Source: Coriobacteriaceae bacterium
Lineage (GTDB): Bacteria; Actinomycetota; Coriobacteriia; Coriobacteriales; Coriobacteriaceae
Reading direction: 5' to 3'
Assembly: GCA_902362275.1 (NCBI GenBank)
Contig: CABIWB010000002.1
Coordinates: 1-64,000, forward strand
DNA length: 64,000 nucleotides
The position numbers and the translations under genes were made by a program. The notes under the pieces are model-generated. The model searched no databases, was not told where the DNA came from, and saw only the letters and a program-made list of their open reading frames with translations. This document shows, in pieces, positions 17,435-27,085 of this stretch; position 1 is the first letter of the stretch; each line of letters opens with the position of its first letter.

Positions 17435-19306
17435 ATGTACTATTCAAGCGGAAACTACGAAGCCTTTGCTCGTCCCAAGAAGCCTGCGGGCATCGACCAC
17501 AAGAGCGCCTACATCATCGGCACCGGCCTGGGCGCGCTTACCGCAGCCTGCTATCTGGTGCGCGATGCGCAAATGCCCGGAAGCCACATCCATATCTTCG
17601 AAAAGGACCCCGTTGCGGGCGGCGCCTGCGATGGTGCCGACATCCCCGGCGTGGGCTATGTCATGCGCGGCGGCCGCGAGATGGACAACCACTTTGAGGT
17701 CATGTGGGATCTTTTCCGCTCCATTCCCTCGATTGAAGATCCGGACATCTCCGTGCTCGACGAGTACTACTGGCTCAATAAGGAGGATCCCAACTACTCG
17801 CTGTGCCGCTCGACTAAGAACCGTGGCCAAGACGGCGGCACCGATGGCAAGTTCGGCCTGTCGGACAAGGCAGCGACCGAGATCATGGATCTGTTCTTTA
17901 CGCCCGACGAGGAGCTGGCGAACCGTCCCATCACCGATTTCTTTGACGACGAGGTGCTCAACTCGAATTTCTGGATGTACTGGCGCACCATGTTCGCCTT
18001 TGAGAACTGGCACTCGGCGCTCGAGATGAAGCTCTATATCCGCCGCTACATCCACCACATCGCGGGTCTGCCCGACTTTAGCGCCCTGCGCTTCACTCGC
18101 TACAACCAGTACGAGTCGATGATTCTGCCCATGCAGCGCTATCTCGAGGCGCACGGCGTGCAGTTCCACTTTGACACCAAGGTCGAAAACGTGGTGTTTG
18201 AGGTGGGCGGCGGCGAGGGTCCGCGCCGCGCCGTCACTGGCACCGGCCAGGACACGATTCAGCGCATCCAGCAGGCCGCCTTTGCGCGCAACCCCTACAG
18301 TACGAGCACCAAGAAGGTCGCGCGTCGCATCACCGTGACGCATGCAGGCGAGATTTCGAACATCGACCTCACTGAGGATGACCTGGTCTTTATCACCAAC
18401 GGCGGCTGTGTGGAAAACTCGACGATCGGCGCGCAGGATAAGCCCGCCGCATGGGATCCGACGATTCGCCCCGGTGGCGGTTGGGACATGTGGCGTCGTA
18501 TCGCAGCGCAAGATCCGAGCTTTGGTCATCCCGATAAGTTCTGCGGTGACCCCGAGAAGAGCAACTGGATGAGCGCCACGGTCACCACGCTCGACGGCGA
18601 GATTGTGCCCTATATCCAAAAGATCTGCCATCGCGATCCCTTTACCGGGCACGTCGTGACCGGTGGCATTGTGACCTGCGAGGATTCGGGCTGGCTTATG
18701 AGCTGGACGATCAACCGCCAACAGCAGTTCCGCGATCAGCCCAAAGACCAGCTTTGCGTGTGGGTGTATGGCCTGTTTACCGACAAGCCCGGCAACTACG
18801 TCAAGAAGGCCATGCGCGACTGCACCGGCGAGGAGATTTGCCAGGAATGGCTGTATCACCTGGGCGTTCCCGAGGATAAGATTGTTGAGCTGGCGGCAAA
18901 TCACGCCAACACCGTGCCCGTCATGATGCCCTACATCACCGCCTTCTTTATGCCGCGTGAAGCAGGCGACCGCCCCGACGTGGTGCCCGATGGCGCCGTG
19001 AACTTCGCGTTCCTGGGCCAGTTTGCCGAGACGCCGCGTGACACGATCTTTACGACTGAGTACTCCATGCGCACCGGCATGGAAGCCGTCTACACGCTCT
19101 GCGATGTCGACCGCGGCGTACCCGAGGTCTGGGGTTCGGTCTTTGACGTGCGTGACCTCCTTATGAGCAGCGTTAAACTACGCGACGGTGAGCCCATCAC
19201 CAGCATGAAGCTGCCCATGGTCGAGCGAATTGCACTCAAAGAAGTGCTCAAGAAGGTCGAGGGCACCGACATTGCCAAGCTCCTCAAAGAGTACGGCGCA
19301 ATCTAG
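17435..19306 (+). CDS. ohyA: Oleate hydratase (FAD-dependent, myosin-cross-reactive antigen family)
   Basis: This 623-residue enzyme adds water across the cis-9 double bond of oleate and similar fatty acids, giving 10-hydroxystearate. It is common in gut bacteria and helps detoxify unsaturated fatty acids. The FAD-binding motif GTGLGALTAACYLVRD is near residues 29-44. Family stretches follow: GRE-M-D-N-H-F-E, MYWRTMFAFENWHSALEMK, FITNGGCVENSTIG, VTGGIVTCEDSGWLMSWTIN and AFLGQFAETPRDTIFTTEYS. A strong GGCAAGGAGG site precedes ATG 17435. Confidence 0.95.
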   Translation: MYYSSGNYEAFARPKKPAGIDHKSAYIIGTGLGALTAACYLVRDAQMPGSHIHIFEKDPVAGGACDGADIPGVGYVMRGGREMDNHFEVMWDLFRSIPSIEDPDISVLDEYYWLNKEDPNYSLCRSTKNRGQDGGTDGKFGLSDKAATEIMDLFFTPDEELANRPITDFFDDEVLNSNFWMYWRTMFAFENWHSALEMKLYIRRYIHHIAGLPDFSALRFTRYNQYESMILPMQRYLEAHGVQFHFDTKVENVVFEVGGGEGPRRAVTGTGQDTIQRIQQAAFARNPYSTSTKKVARRITVTHAGEISNIDLTEDDLVFITNGGCVENSTIGAQDKPAAWDPTIRPGGGWDMWRRIAAQDPSFGHPDKFCGDPEKSNWMSATVTTLDGEIVPYIQKICHRDPFTGHVVTGGIVTCEDSGWLMSWTINRQQQFRDQPKDQLCVWVYGLFTDKPGNYVKKAMRDCTGEEICQEWLYHLGVPEDKIVELAANHANTVPVMMPYITAFFMPREAGDRPDVVPDGAVNFAFLGQFAETPRDTIFTTEYSMRTGMEAVYTLCDVDRGVPEVWGSVFDVRDLLMSSVKLRDGEPITSMKLPMVERIALKEVLKKVEGTDIAKLLKEYGAI

Positions 19307-19314
19307 CGCACAAG

Positions 19315-19346
19315 AACCACCACATTGGGGAACCTTTGTGGTGGTT
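19315..19346 (+). repeat. ACCACCAC hairpin, copy 3, probably the ohyA terminator
   Basis: A perfect 10-bp stem (19315-19324 with 19337-19346) begins 8 bases after the ohyA stop and is followed by TCTGTTTG. It belongs to the family of hairpins at 15737 and 16539. Confidence 0.75.
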
Positions 19347-19350
19347 TCTG

Positions 19351-19490
19351 TTTGTCTCAATCTGTAACAGGTAGAGCTCTATTTGCCGAGTAGATGTTAC
19401 AGATTGAGACAAACGGGTGCCGCTGGTCATTTCGTCTCGATCTGTAACATCTAGAGCCATAAACAGCCGCTAGATGTTACAGATTGAGAT
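19351..19490. repeat. 140-bp double-hairpin repeat, copy B
   Basis: Collinear with copy A at 15576-15715 and about four-fifths identical by eye. First hairpin arms are 19351-19369 and 19395-19413; second 19434-19454 and 19470-19490. Both hairpins are intact here. In the first hairpin the A-T pair of copy A is replaced by G-C in copy B, a compensatory change. Confidence 0.88.
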
Positions 19491-19552
19491 AGTAAGGGGA
19501 CGAGGCCGTAGCGGGTGAGCGCACCTGCTCCCTATCCATCAATCACTCAGAA

Positions 19553-19587
19553 AATCTTATATATAGAGACTTAGATTTGTGTATAAG
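19553..19587 (+). promoter_or_regulatory. Candidate HspR operator over the clpB promoter
   Basis: AATCTTA (19553-19559), an 11-bp spacer and TTAGATT (19571-19577) reproduce the site upstream of dnaK. A -10-like TATAAG lies at 19582-19587. A GC-rich leader hairpin (19629-19646) precedes the ribosome binding site. Confidence 0.6.
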
Positions 19588-19667
19588 ATCGCGCAAAGCT
19601 GGCAACAATACTTCTCGAACAACGTGAAGCCGCCCCGTAGGGCGGCCGCCCCAAGAGAGGTGATTCC

Positions 19668-22295
19668 ATGAGAATCGATAAGCTAGCAATGACGTCGCGC
19701 GAGGCGCTGCAGACCGCCATGAGCACGGCTGCCGACGCGCAGGCTGGCGCGGTGGAGCCGATTCACCTGCTGTCCGCCCTGCTCGGTGCCGGCGAGCGCA
19801 ATATCTCCGTGATTATCGAGCGCATCGGTGCCGACCCGGCTCAGCTCGCACGTTCCACACAGGATGCCATCGACCACGCGCCCAAGGTTTCGGGCGAGGG
19901 TCAGCAGATGGGCCTGTCCAACGAGCTTGTCCGCGTCATCGAGAAGGCCGAGAAGAAGGCCACCAAGATGGGCGACAGCTTTGTGGTGACTGAGCATCTG
20001 CTGATGGCTCTTGCCGAGGACAAGGGCGAGGCGGGTCGCGTGCTGCGCGACGCCGGCGTCACCAAGGAGCGCATCGAGCAGGTCTACGAGGAGCTGCGTG
20101 GCGATGACCGCGTGACGTCTGCCGAGGACAAGACTCAGTTTGAGGCACTGGAACAGTACGGCCGCAATATCTGCGACCTTGCCCGCGCCGGCAAGCTCGA
20201 CCCGGTCATCGGCCGTACCGACGAGATTCGTCGTACCATCCAGGTCCTGTCCCGTCGCACCAAGAACAACCCCGTGCTCATCGGTGAGCCGGGCGTCGGC
20301 AAGACGGCCATCGTCGAGGGCATCGCCCAGCGTATCGTGGCCGGCGACGTGCCGAGCACCCTGCGCGACCGCGACCTTATCGAGCTCGACATGAGCGCGC
20401 TGGTCGCCGGCGCCAAGTACCGCGGCGAGTTCGAGGACCGCTTGAAGGCCGTGCTCAAGGAAGTGCAAAAGTCCGAGGGCAAGGTCATCCTGTTCATCGA
20501 TGAGCTCCACACCATCGTGGGCGCGGGCGCCACCGAGGGCTCCATGGATGCCGGCAACATCCTGAAGCCGGCGCTCGCCCGTGGCGACTTGCACGCAATC
20601 GGCGCGACTACGCTCGACGAGTATCGCAAGTACATCGAGAAGGATGCGGCACTCGCCCGTCGTTTCCAGACCGTGATGGTCTCCGAGCCCACCGTCGAGG
20701 ACACCATCTCGATCCTGCGTGGCCTCAAGGAGAAGTACGAGATCTTCCACGGCGTGCATATCACCGATAGCGCGCTCGTGGCGGCCGCCGACCTCTCCGA
20801 TCGCTACATCGCCGACCGCTTCCTGCCCGATAAGGCCATCGACCTGGTCGATGAGGCCGCAAGCCGCCTGCGCATGGAGCTCGACAGCATGCCGGTCGAG
20901 ATCGACGCCACCACGCGTCAGTTCACCCAGCTGCAGATTGAGGAGCAGGCGCTCATGAAGGAGACCGACGACGCCTCCAAGGAGCGTCTGGAGGCCCTGC
21001 GCCAAGAGATTGCCGAGGTCCAAGAAAAGCTCAACGTGCAAAAGGCCGGCTGGCTCAACCAGAAGAACGCCATCGACCACGTGCAGGAGCTTAAGGGGCA
21101 GCTCGACGAGGCCAGAAGCGAAGAGGAGCGCGCGACGCGCAACGGCGACCTGGGCCGTGCGTCCGAGCTGCGCTACTCCGTGATTCCGGGTTTGCAGCAG
21201 CAGATTCAGGATTCCGAGGCTGCGCTCGAGGCACAAAAGCAGCAGGACGGCGAGGGCCTCAACGAGCAGGTGACCTCCGATGAGATCGCCGAGGTCGTGA
21301 GCGCCTGGACCGGCGTGCCCGTGTCCAAGATGATGCAGGGCGAGCTCGACAAGCTCAAGGGCCTGGAGGGCGAGCTGCATAAGCGCGTCATCGGCCAGGA
21401 CGAGGCCGTGTCCGCTGTGGCCGCGGCCGTGCGTCGCAGCCGTGCGGGCCTCTCCGACCCGGACAAGCCCATCGGTAGCTTCTTCTTCCTGGGCCCCACC
21501 GGCGTAGGCAAGACCGAGCTCGCCAAGGCGCTGGCCGAGTGCCTGTTCGATGACGAGCGCGCACTCGTGCGTATCGACATGTCCGAGTACATGGAGAAGT
21601 TCAGCGTCCAGCGTCTGATCGGTGCGCCCCCGGGATACGTGGGCTACGACGAGGGCGGTCAGCTTACCGAGGCCGTGCGCCGTCGTCCGTACTCCGTGAT
21701 CTTGCTCGACGAGATGGAGAAGGCCCATCCGGATGTCTTTAACGTGCTGTTGCAGGTGCTTGACGACGGCCGTCTGACCGATGGCCAGGGTCGCCAGGTG
21801 TCCTTCAAGAACACGATTATCATCATGACGTCCAACGTGGGCTCCAAGGCCATTGCCGATCTGTCCGGTAAGGACGAGGAGGAGATGCGCCATCAGGTCG
21901 ACACCGCCATGGCTCAGACCTTCCGCCCCGAGTTCCTCAACCGTATCGACGATATCGTGGTGTTCCATCCGCTCGGCATGGCGCAGATCGAGAAGATCGT
22001 CGACATCCAGCTCGCCGACGTCCGCGCGCGTCTGGCCAAGGAGCGCATGACGCTTGCCATCACCCCGGCGGCCAAGCAGCTGCTCGCCGTGGGCGGCCTG
22101 GACCCCGTGTTCGGTGCCCGTCCGCTCAAGCGTCTGGTGCAGCGCGAGGTCGTGGATGCTATCGCGGCGGCCATCATCGACGGCACGGTGCGCGAGGGCG
22201 ATCAGGTGACGGTCGATGTCGACAAGGACGGCGGCTTTACCGTCGTGTGCGACAACACCCCGGCAGCCACCTACGAGGTCCCCGACGCCGAGTAG
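19668..22295 (+). CDS. clpB: ATP-dependent disaggregase ClpB
   Basis: An 875-residue Hsp100 chaperone that pulls proteins out of aggregates together with DnaK/DnaJ/GrpE. Domains in order: N-terminal Clp repeats (1-145); first AAA module with Walker [10 protein letters not shown] near 207 and Walker [10 protein letters not shown] near 273; the coiled-coil middle domain (about 410-540); second AAA module with GPTGVGKTE near 609 and [16 protein letters not shown] near 678; and the C-terminal domain. The coiled coil distinguishes it from ClpA/ClpC. Regulation together with dnaK is indicated by the shared upstream motif. Confidence 0.97.
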   Translation: MRIDKLAMTSREALQTAMSTAADAQAGAVEPIHLLSALLGAGERNISVIIERIGADPAQLARSTQDAIDHAPKVSGEGQQMGLSNELVRVIEKAEKKATKMGDSFVVTEHLLMALAEDKGEAGRVLRDAGVTKERIEQVYEELRGDDRVTSAEDKTQFEALEQYGRNICDLARAGKLDPVIGRTDEIRRTIQVLSRRTKNNPVLIGEPGVGKTAIVEGIAQRIVAGDVPSTLRDRDLIELDMSALVAGAKYRGEFEDRLKAVLKEVQKSEGKVILFIDELHTIVGAGATEGSMDAGNILKPALARGDLHAIGATTLDEYRKYIEKDAALARRFQTVMVSEPTVEDTISILRGLKEKYEIFHGVHITDSALVAAADLSDRYIADRFLPDKAIDLVDEAASRLRMELDSMPVEIDATTRQFTQLQIEEQALMKETDDASKERLEALRQEIAEVQEKLNVQKAGWLNQKNAIDHVQELKGQLDEARSEEERATRNGDLGRASELRYSVIPGLQQQIQDSEAALEAQKQQDGEGLNEQVTSDEIAEVVSAWTGVPVSKMMQGELDKLKGLEGELHKRVIGQDEAVSAVAAAVRRSRAGLSDPDKPIGSFFFLGPTGVGKTELAKALAECLFDDERALVRIDMSEYMEKFSVQRLIGAPPGYVGYDEGGQLTEAVRRRPYSVILLDEMEKAHPDVFNVLLQVLDDGRLTDGQGRQVSFKNTIIIMTSNVGSKAIADLSGKDEEEMRHQVDTAMAQTFRPEFLNRIDDIVVFHPLGMAQIEKIVDIQLADVRARLAKERMTLAITPAAKQLLAVGGLDPVFGARPLKRLVQREVVDAIAAAIIDGTVREGDQVTVDVDKDGGFTVVCDNTPAATYEVPDAE

Positions 22296-22340
22296 ATTTT
22301 GGGGCATGCCTTAAAAACTGCCAGTCGTCTCTAAACGCCA

Positions 22341-22376
22341 AGGGCGGCGGATCCAATTGGGTCCGCCGCCCTTTTT
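22341..22376 (+). terminator. Intrinsic terminator of clpB
   Basis: An 11-bp stem (22341-22351 with 22362-22372) is followed by TTTT. Confidence 0.9.
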
Positions 22377-22426
22377 CGTGCGACAATCGATGATGCCGAA
22401 CGGATGCGATGTAAGGAGCTATGCAG

Positions 22427-22600
22427 ATGAAAGACGAGATCAAGACAAGCGCGCCGGCGCCCAGGCCCACGTCCAAACCGGCGCCCAAGCCGTGCGACCC
22501 TTACATCCGTGCCGAGAACGAGGACGATGACGGTTACGACCCCTACAGCGATCGACGCCCCGAGCGCGAGCCGATGTTCGAAGCTGACCCGTGGCGCTAA
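22427..22600 (+). CDS. Small acidic, proline-rich protein of unknown function
   Basis: A 57-residue ORF (59 from ATG 22421) with an AAGGAG site at 22413-22418, well spaced for ATG 22427. The N-terminal half is rich in Ala, Pro and Lys (SAPAPRPTSKPAPKP). The C-terminal half is acidic and aromatic: ENEDDDGYDPYSDRRPE, then PMFEADPWR. It has its own terminator-like hairpin at 22635-22664. I do not recognise a family. The separate initiation signal and terminator make it a likely real gene. Confidence 0.65.
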   Translation: MKDEIKTSAPAPRPTSKPAPKPCDPYIRAENEDDDGYDPYSDRRPEREPMFEADPWR

Positions 22601-22634
22601 TTGCATCAAGTAGCTAATTTGGCGATGATTTTCT

Positions 22635-22664
22635 GGGACGGGGTAGTCAAAAAAGTCCCGTCCC
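22635..22664 (+). terminator. Terminator-like hairpin after the small gene
   Basis: An 8-bp GC-rich stem (22635-22642 with 22657-22664) has an A-rich loop and no strong T tract. Confidence 0.5.
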
Positions 22665-22776
22665 AAATCGACTGCCCAGGGAGTCGCATTCGAGCTTGGT
22701 TGTCCTCTCAACCACTCGGCATCCTTCGAGCAGTAATAGTGAAAAAACTTGCTTAAGTGTTAATCAAGTCAGACAT

Positions 22777-22836
22777 AATCTTGCTCTCTAATTAATCAAG
22801 AATCGCTATAATTTTGATTAGCTAGAGAGCAAGATT
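22777..22836. promoter_or_regulatory. AT-rich 14-bp inverted repeat before the DUF4143 ATPase gene
   Basis: Perfect arms 22777-22790 and 22823-22836 with a second inner pair (TAATCAA near 22793, TTGATTA near 22814). The structure reaches to the ribosome binding site, so it could be an operator or could hide the start site in a hairpin. Unlike other palindromes here it is AT-rich. Confidence 0.5.
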
Positions 22837-22844
22837 GGAGAATG

Positions 22845-24197
22845 ATGGCATTCAACGACTTGATCGCCCAGAAAATAAAGGACTTTGAACAGCAGGGGGT
22901 TCCGCAGGTCTTTGAGCGAGACCTTGATCTAGGAAACCCACAGGAGCCAAAGCGCGACAACATCGTAAATGTGATTGTGGGGGCCCGCCGTTGTGGAAAG
23001 ACGTATCGCTTGTATCAGGAGATGCGGCGGCTTCAGAGCCGGGGCGTCGAGCTTGACCGGATGCTTTACTTCAATTTTGAGGATGAGCGCTTGCGCCCGT
23101 ATGAGCCATCGCTGCTGGCGGACGTGCTCGACACGTTCTATGCGCTGTATCCTGCTGCTCGAACCGAGGGCGCTTACATTTTCTTTGACGAGATCCAAGA
23201 AATTCCCGAATGGGGTGCGTTTCTGCGGCGTGTAGTCGATACGGAGAAAGCGACCGTCTATGTGACGGGATCTTCTTCTAAGATGCTGTCCTCAGAACTT
23301 AAGAGCGAGTTCAGGGGTCGTTCTCTTGTGCGAGAGCTTTTTCCGTTGAGTTTTTCGGAATACGTTCGATATAAGACGGGGAGCGTTCCCGAGCCAGATG
23401 CGACCTTTTCCCCGAGCGATGCAGCGCTGCTTCGACATCATCTGATCGGGTATCTTGAACAAGGGGGATTCATCGCGACACTTGAGCAGACGCCTGCAGA
23501 CGCGATTCAGCTGTTACAGGAATATGCTTCGCGAACGGTCGCCATGGACGTTGTTGAACGTTACGACGTCAGGAACCCTCGCCTGGCATCGCTGTTCTTG
23601 ACGCGGTGTATGGCATCTTCGGGACGAGAGCTGTCAGTGAACAAAGTGTACAACGAGTTCAAGAGCAGACAGATACCCGTCAGTCGTAATTCGCTCAGCG
23701 ATTTACTTGAGTATTATGAGGACGCCTACCTGTTATTTTCTGTGCCGGAGTTCACGCGTTCACTGGCAAATAACATGCGGTCTGCGTCTAAGGTCTACGC
23801 TGTCGACCCTGCGATGTTTGGAGCATTCTCTCCCGCATCGGCATTGGACCAGGGCCAGAGGCTCGAGACCGCAGTGTTCAATGCGCTAAGAAGAAGGACT
23901 CCCGCGGTGAGGACCGGCTCGGTCTGCCGCCTGCTAATCAAAGAGAAGAGCAAAAGCCATGAGGTGGACTTTGTGGCTGGGGACGCGCTTCTCATGCGGG
24001 CTTATAGCCTGATTCAGGTGAGTGCGGATATGGCAAGTGAGAAAACGCGCGAGCGCGAAATTGCCGCGCTTGATGCCTCGATGGCCCAGTTCGATCTTGG
24101 CGAGTCGGCAATCGTTACCATGGATGAACAGACCGATATTCCATGCGAGCACGGTGTGGTACACGTTATGCCCGCATGGAAGTGGCTCCTTGCCTAA
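22845..24197 (+). CDS. AAA ATPase with DUF4143 domain
   Basis: A 450-residue member of the AAA_14/DUF4143 group, proteins common in prokaryotes whose role is unknown. Walker A is VGARRCGKT (about residues 46-54), Walker B IFFDEIQEIPEWG (about 112-124), and sensor-like VTGSSSKML follows. A winged-helix region (about 240-300) precedes the C-terminal nuclease-like DUF4143 part with KSHEVDFVAGD (about 372), which resembles the PD-(D/E)XK pattern. Base composition is lower in GC than its neighbours, which may indicate acquisition. ATG 22845 is better spaced from GGAG than the adjacent ATG 22842. Confidence 0.88.
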   Translation: MAFNDLIAQKIKDFEQQGVPQVFERDLDLGNPQEPKRDNIVNVIVGARRCGKTYRLYQEMRRLQSRGVELDRMLYFNFEDERLRPYEPSLLADVLDTFYALYPAARTEGAYIFFDEIQEIPEWGAFLRRVVDTEKATVYVTGSSSKMLSSELKSEFRGRSLVRELFPLSFSEYVRYKTGSVPEPDATFSPSDAALLRHHLIGYLEQGGFIATLEQTPADAIQLLQEYASRTVAMDVVERYDVRNPRLASLFLTRCMASSGRELSVNKVYNEFKSRQIPVSRNSLSDLLEYYEDAYLLFSVPEFTRSLANNMRSASKVYAVDPAMFGAFSPASALDQGQRLETAVFNALRRRTPAVRTGSVCRLLIKEKSKSHEVDFVAGDALLMRAYSLIQVSADMASEKTREREIAALDASMAQFDLGESAIVTMDEQTDIPCEHGVVHVMPAWKWLLA

Positions 24198-24270
24198 TCA
24201 TCTATGGACCTGTGGGGTCAGGACCTCCTGGCTCCTTCATCACAGTTGGGGAGCACCTTGCTGCGCCAGG

Positions 24271-25773
24271 CTAGTCCTGGGCTTTGATGCTCGGCAGCAG
24301 GATCTGCGCGAGGTAGTCGGTCTCGAGTTTGGTCGCGGCGTCTGCGTTGCCGTCTTTGCCGACCAGCACGTTCTTGATCTGGCTATAGGTATAGCGGTTG
24401 CCGGTCGTGAGCTCGACAAGCTCAATGGCCGTGTCCATGGGGTAGGTCGACACGGGATTCTGCGTCCGTCCGTTGATGGTCTGGGGCACCACGTACGGAT
24501 AGACGGGGCCGCTGGCGTAGACGGTATAACCGTTGCCTAGATTGGCCGCACCCAAAACCGTATCGCCCTCATCGGGCGTAAAGCTCTCGCCCTCGCGCAC
24601 CGCGACGAGCGTCACAATCGGCGTATCGCTGTCGCCGGCAAGATAGATGCATAGCGTGCTGCCATTTTGCCAAGTCTCGACCTTGCCGTACCACTCGACG
24701 GGGATATCGAGCTGGTAGAGGTCGGTTGCCTTGTGACGGGCGTCGGCATCACGGGCCGCCTGTGCCTTTTGCGCGCTCACGGCATTGACGGCGGCGTCGC
24801 GCCGCGCGGTTGCCGCCTGCTGGAGCACCTTGGCGGTGGCGGCGGAGCTCGCGCCTCCCTCCTCGGCATATTTGGCGGCGGCATCGATCTGGTCGTCGGT
24901 TACCGTGTCGGCCGAAGGCACCTTGAGCTTAAAGGCGGCCTGGCTGCTTAGGTCCTGTCCGTCGCTCTTGATCGTGACCTGCGCCTTGGTGGTCGGCACA
25001 GTATAGACGGTGCCGTCGGACGCGATGGGGGAGGCGGCAATGGAGAGCGTGTAGTCACCGGGTAGCAGTTTGATGCCACGGCCGTGCTCGTCAACATAGA
25101 GTGTTTCGCTCACGGAGGATCCGTCAGAATCCTGGCCACTCACCTGTACGGGAATCTTGGAGCCGGCGGAACAGTCGAGCCCCGCGGCATGCACGCCAAT
25201 CTGCACCGACATCATCGTGTGGGCATTGGCGGCGGCGGTGGCAGCCTGCTCTTGTTGATATCCGTTCCAGGCAGCATAGCCTGCACCGCCGGCGACGAGC
25301 GCGACGGCCACGACACCGGCGACCAACAGATTGCGGCGCTTGGGCGACATCTTGCGATGGCGAACCTCGGCCTCGCGTGCCGAGGGAACGGACGGCAGGG
25401 GAATATCGCCCATGGCGACGGTCTCGTCCACGGCTGGTGCGGAACCCAGGCCAGGAAGCTCGCGGGTCAGCGAATCCTCGGGCGGCAAGCTGTCGAGCAA
25501 GATGGTTTCCTCGCCCGTGTCGGATTCGGGCTGGTTGCCGGCCTCACATTCGGATTCCTCGTGCCCCGCCTCGACTTCGGTGGGCACGGCGCCATCGTCT
25601 TTTGCATCCTAATCATCGGGCTGCGCCTCGATTTCCGGCTCATCCTGCACATCAACGCCCGAATCGTCAAACGCAATCTCATCGAGTGAAATCCGGTCTA
25701 AGCTCTCCAAGGCCTCGGCGCAAGCTTCTGCATCTTGGGCCGCATCCTCTTGGCCCATCGTCTCATCTTTCAT
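24271..25773 (-). pseudogene. Membrane protein of unknown function with an in-frame amber codon
   Basis: One frame runs from ATG 25773 (GGGGGAT upstream) to the stop at 24271, interrupted only by TAG at codon 55 (25611-25609). Before the TAG the peptide is acidic (MKDETMGQEDAAQDAEACAE...EIEAQPDD). After it the acidic linker continues, then a single membrane segment (LLVAGVVAVALVAGGAGYAA) and about 330 extracellular residues with no family I recognise. The segment after the TAG could still be made from GTG 25587 as a 438-residue protein. The product was probably about 500 residues before a recent nonsense mutation. Confidence 0.7.
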
Positions 25774-25909
25774 ACATCCCCCAAGCTCAATATCGGGACA
25801 ACAATGTACCCAAAAACAGGGTCATATAGAGCTGTCAGGCAATTGGAAATCTGATTTTATCTGTGCGAGAGGTTTTGAATATGTGCGTGGCTGCGCGCCG
25901 CAGCAAAAA

Positions 25910-25944
25910 GCCCCCGGAAAGCGGACAAATCGCTTTCCGGGGGC
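25910..25944 (-). terminator. Intrinsic terminator of the tetR-membrane protein operon
   Basis: A perfect 14-bp stem (25910-25923 with 25931-25944) has an A run to its left, which is the T tract on the minus strand. The 130 bp between it and the upstream region of the amber-codon gene hold nothing recognisable. Confidence 0.9.
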
Positions 25945-26014
25945 ATGCAATACGTTGCATTGCGCGGAGTCGGCCAGGCGACTTCACATTCAAGCGGCAT
26001 GTGCGCCGGGCATG

Positions 26015-27022
26015 TTACTCGGCGTGTGCGTAATCCACCTTGGCGCGGCGGGCGGTAGCCTTCTCCCAGTCGCTGGTGCCCTCAAAGACATCCTGCTTGT
26101 AGGGATTGCGGCCGAGCTTCTTGGCACGGTAGGCGACGTAGATGATCGCGGCGATGTTGGCGACCAGCGCGGCGATGGAGACCGTGGTGGCAGCGGCGGG
26201 GTCGAGCGTGGAGTGGGTCACAAAGATAGACTCCTCCTGGAAGTACGGGAACACCTGGGCAAACATGCACCAAATGGCCAGCGTAAAGGCGCGGTTCTGG
26301 ATCCAGCCGCCCTTGTTCCAGATAAAGGCGGCGACGGTGGGCGCCAGCAGCAGCGCAAATCCGCAGAACCAGGAGTGGGTGGGCAGGCAGTTGTAGGTGT
26401 AGCAGAAGTTCCAGATGTCGTAGGCGATGATGTAGACCCAGGTCATGTCGGGCCACAGCATGTCGGTCTTGTCCTCGGAGGCGTAGACGCTCCACCAACC
26501 GGTCATGCAGAAGATGTTGATGATTCCGGCGATGCCGTTGAACACGTTGTTCCAGCCGGCCAGCTGCGTAGCACCTTCGGAGGTGACCCAAGTGGACTCG
26601 CCCAGGACAAAGAAGTGATATGCGCTCTCGAAGTCGGACACGACGGCGATCATGATGTTGATGGCGACGATCACAAACGGCCACGCGCGGAACCAATGCG
26701 CCTTGCCGATCTTGCCCCACTGGTACTTAATGGCAATGAAGCCCCAGCAACCGGCCAGCGCCGCGTATACCTTGGCGTAGTGGAACCAGCTGTTCTGGTA
26801 CACATGGGTGGGGTTGGTGAGCGCCCACTCGGCACCCTGCGAAACGCCGATGGCGATGGCGACGCAGTAGATGGTCATGGCCAGCGGAGCCACGCCAAAG
26901 ATGATTGCCGCGCCCAGCTTGGTGCGGCGGCCGACCTCGTTGAGCACGATGAGGCCAATAAAGACCATGGCCCATCCGGCCCAGTGGGTAAGGGTATCGC
27001 TACCCCAAACATCGAACAGCAT
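26015..27022 (-). CDS. Multi-pass membrane protein (DUF5692-like)
   Basis: A 335-residue integral membrane protein with about nine hydrophobic segments and many Trp, Tyr and Phe residues near the membrane surface. Several Cys residues lie in or near these segments (IYCVAIAI, FCMTGWWSVY, NFCYTYNCLP). It resembles the DUF5692 family from memory; no function is known. The C-terminal 45 residues are charged and cytoplasmic. ATG 27022 follows GAAAGGAGA. It is downstream of a tetR gene on the same strand and divergent from a large Fe-S flavoprotein gene, which suggests the membrane protein and the flavoprotein act together in electron or metabolite transfer. Confidence 0.75.
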   Translation of the reverse strand: MLFDVWGSDTLTHWAGWAMVFIGLIVLNEVGRRTKLGAAIIFGVAPLAMTIYCVAIAIGVSQGAEWALTNPTHVYQNSWFHYAKVYAALAGCWGFIAIKYQWGKIGKAHWFRAWPFVIVAINIMIAVVSDFESAYHFFVLGESTWVTSEGATQLAGWNNVFNGIAGIINIFCMTGWWSVYASEDKTDMLWPDMTWVYIIAYDIWNFCYTYNCLPTHSWFCGFALLLAPTVAAFIWNKGGWIQNRAFTLAIWCMFAQVFPYFQEESIFVTHSTLDPAAATTVSIAALVANIAAIIYVAYRAKKLGRNPYKQDVFEGTSDWEKATARRAKVDYAHAE

Positions 27023-27085
27023 GCTGCTCTCCTTTCACACGCCCGCGGCCCCTCTTCTGATCGCGGGCAGTTTGGCCAAATGTCG

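Noticed and set aside
15570..19490. CRISPR array made of the TCTCAATCTGTAACA repeats
   Set aside because: Repeats alternate in orientation and form hairpins, spacing is not regular as in an array, and no cas genes are present.
19683..22307. 874-codon minus-strand ORF opposite clpB
   Set aside because: Same shadow effect; clpB is unmistakable on the plus strand.
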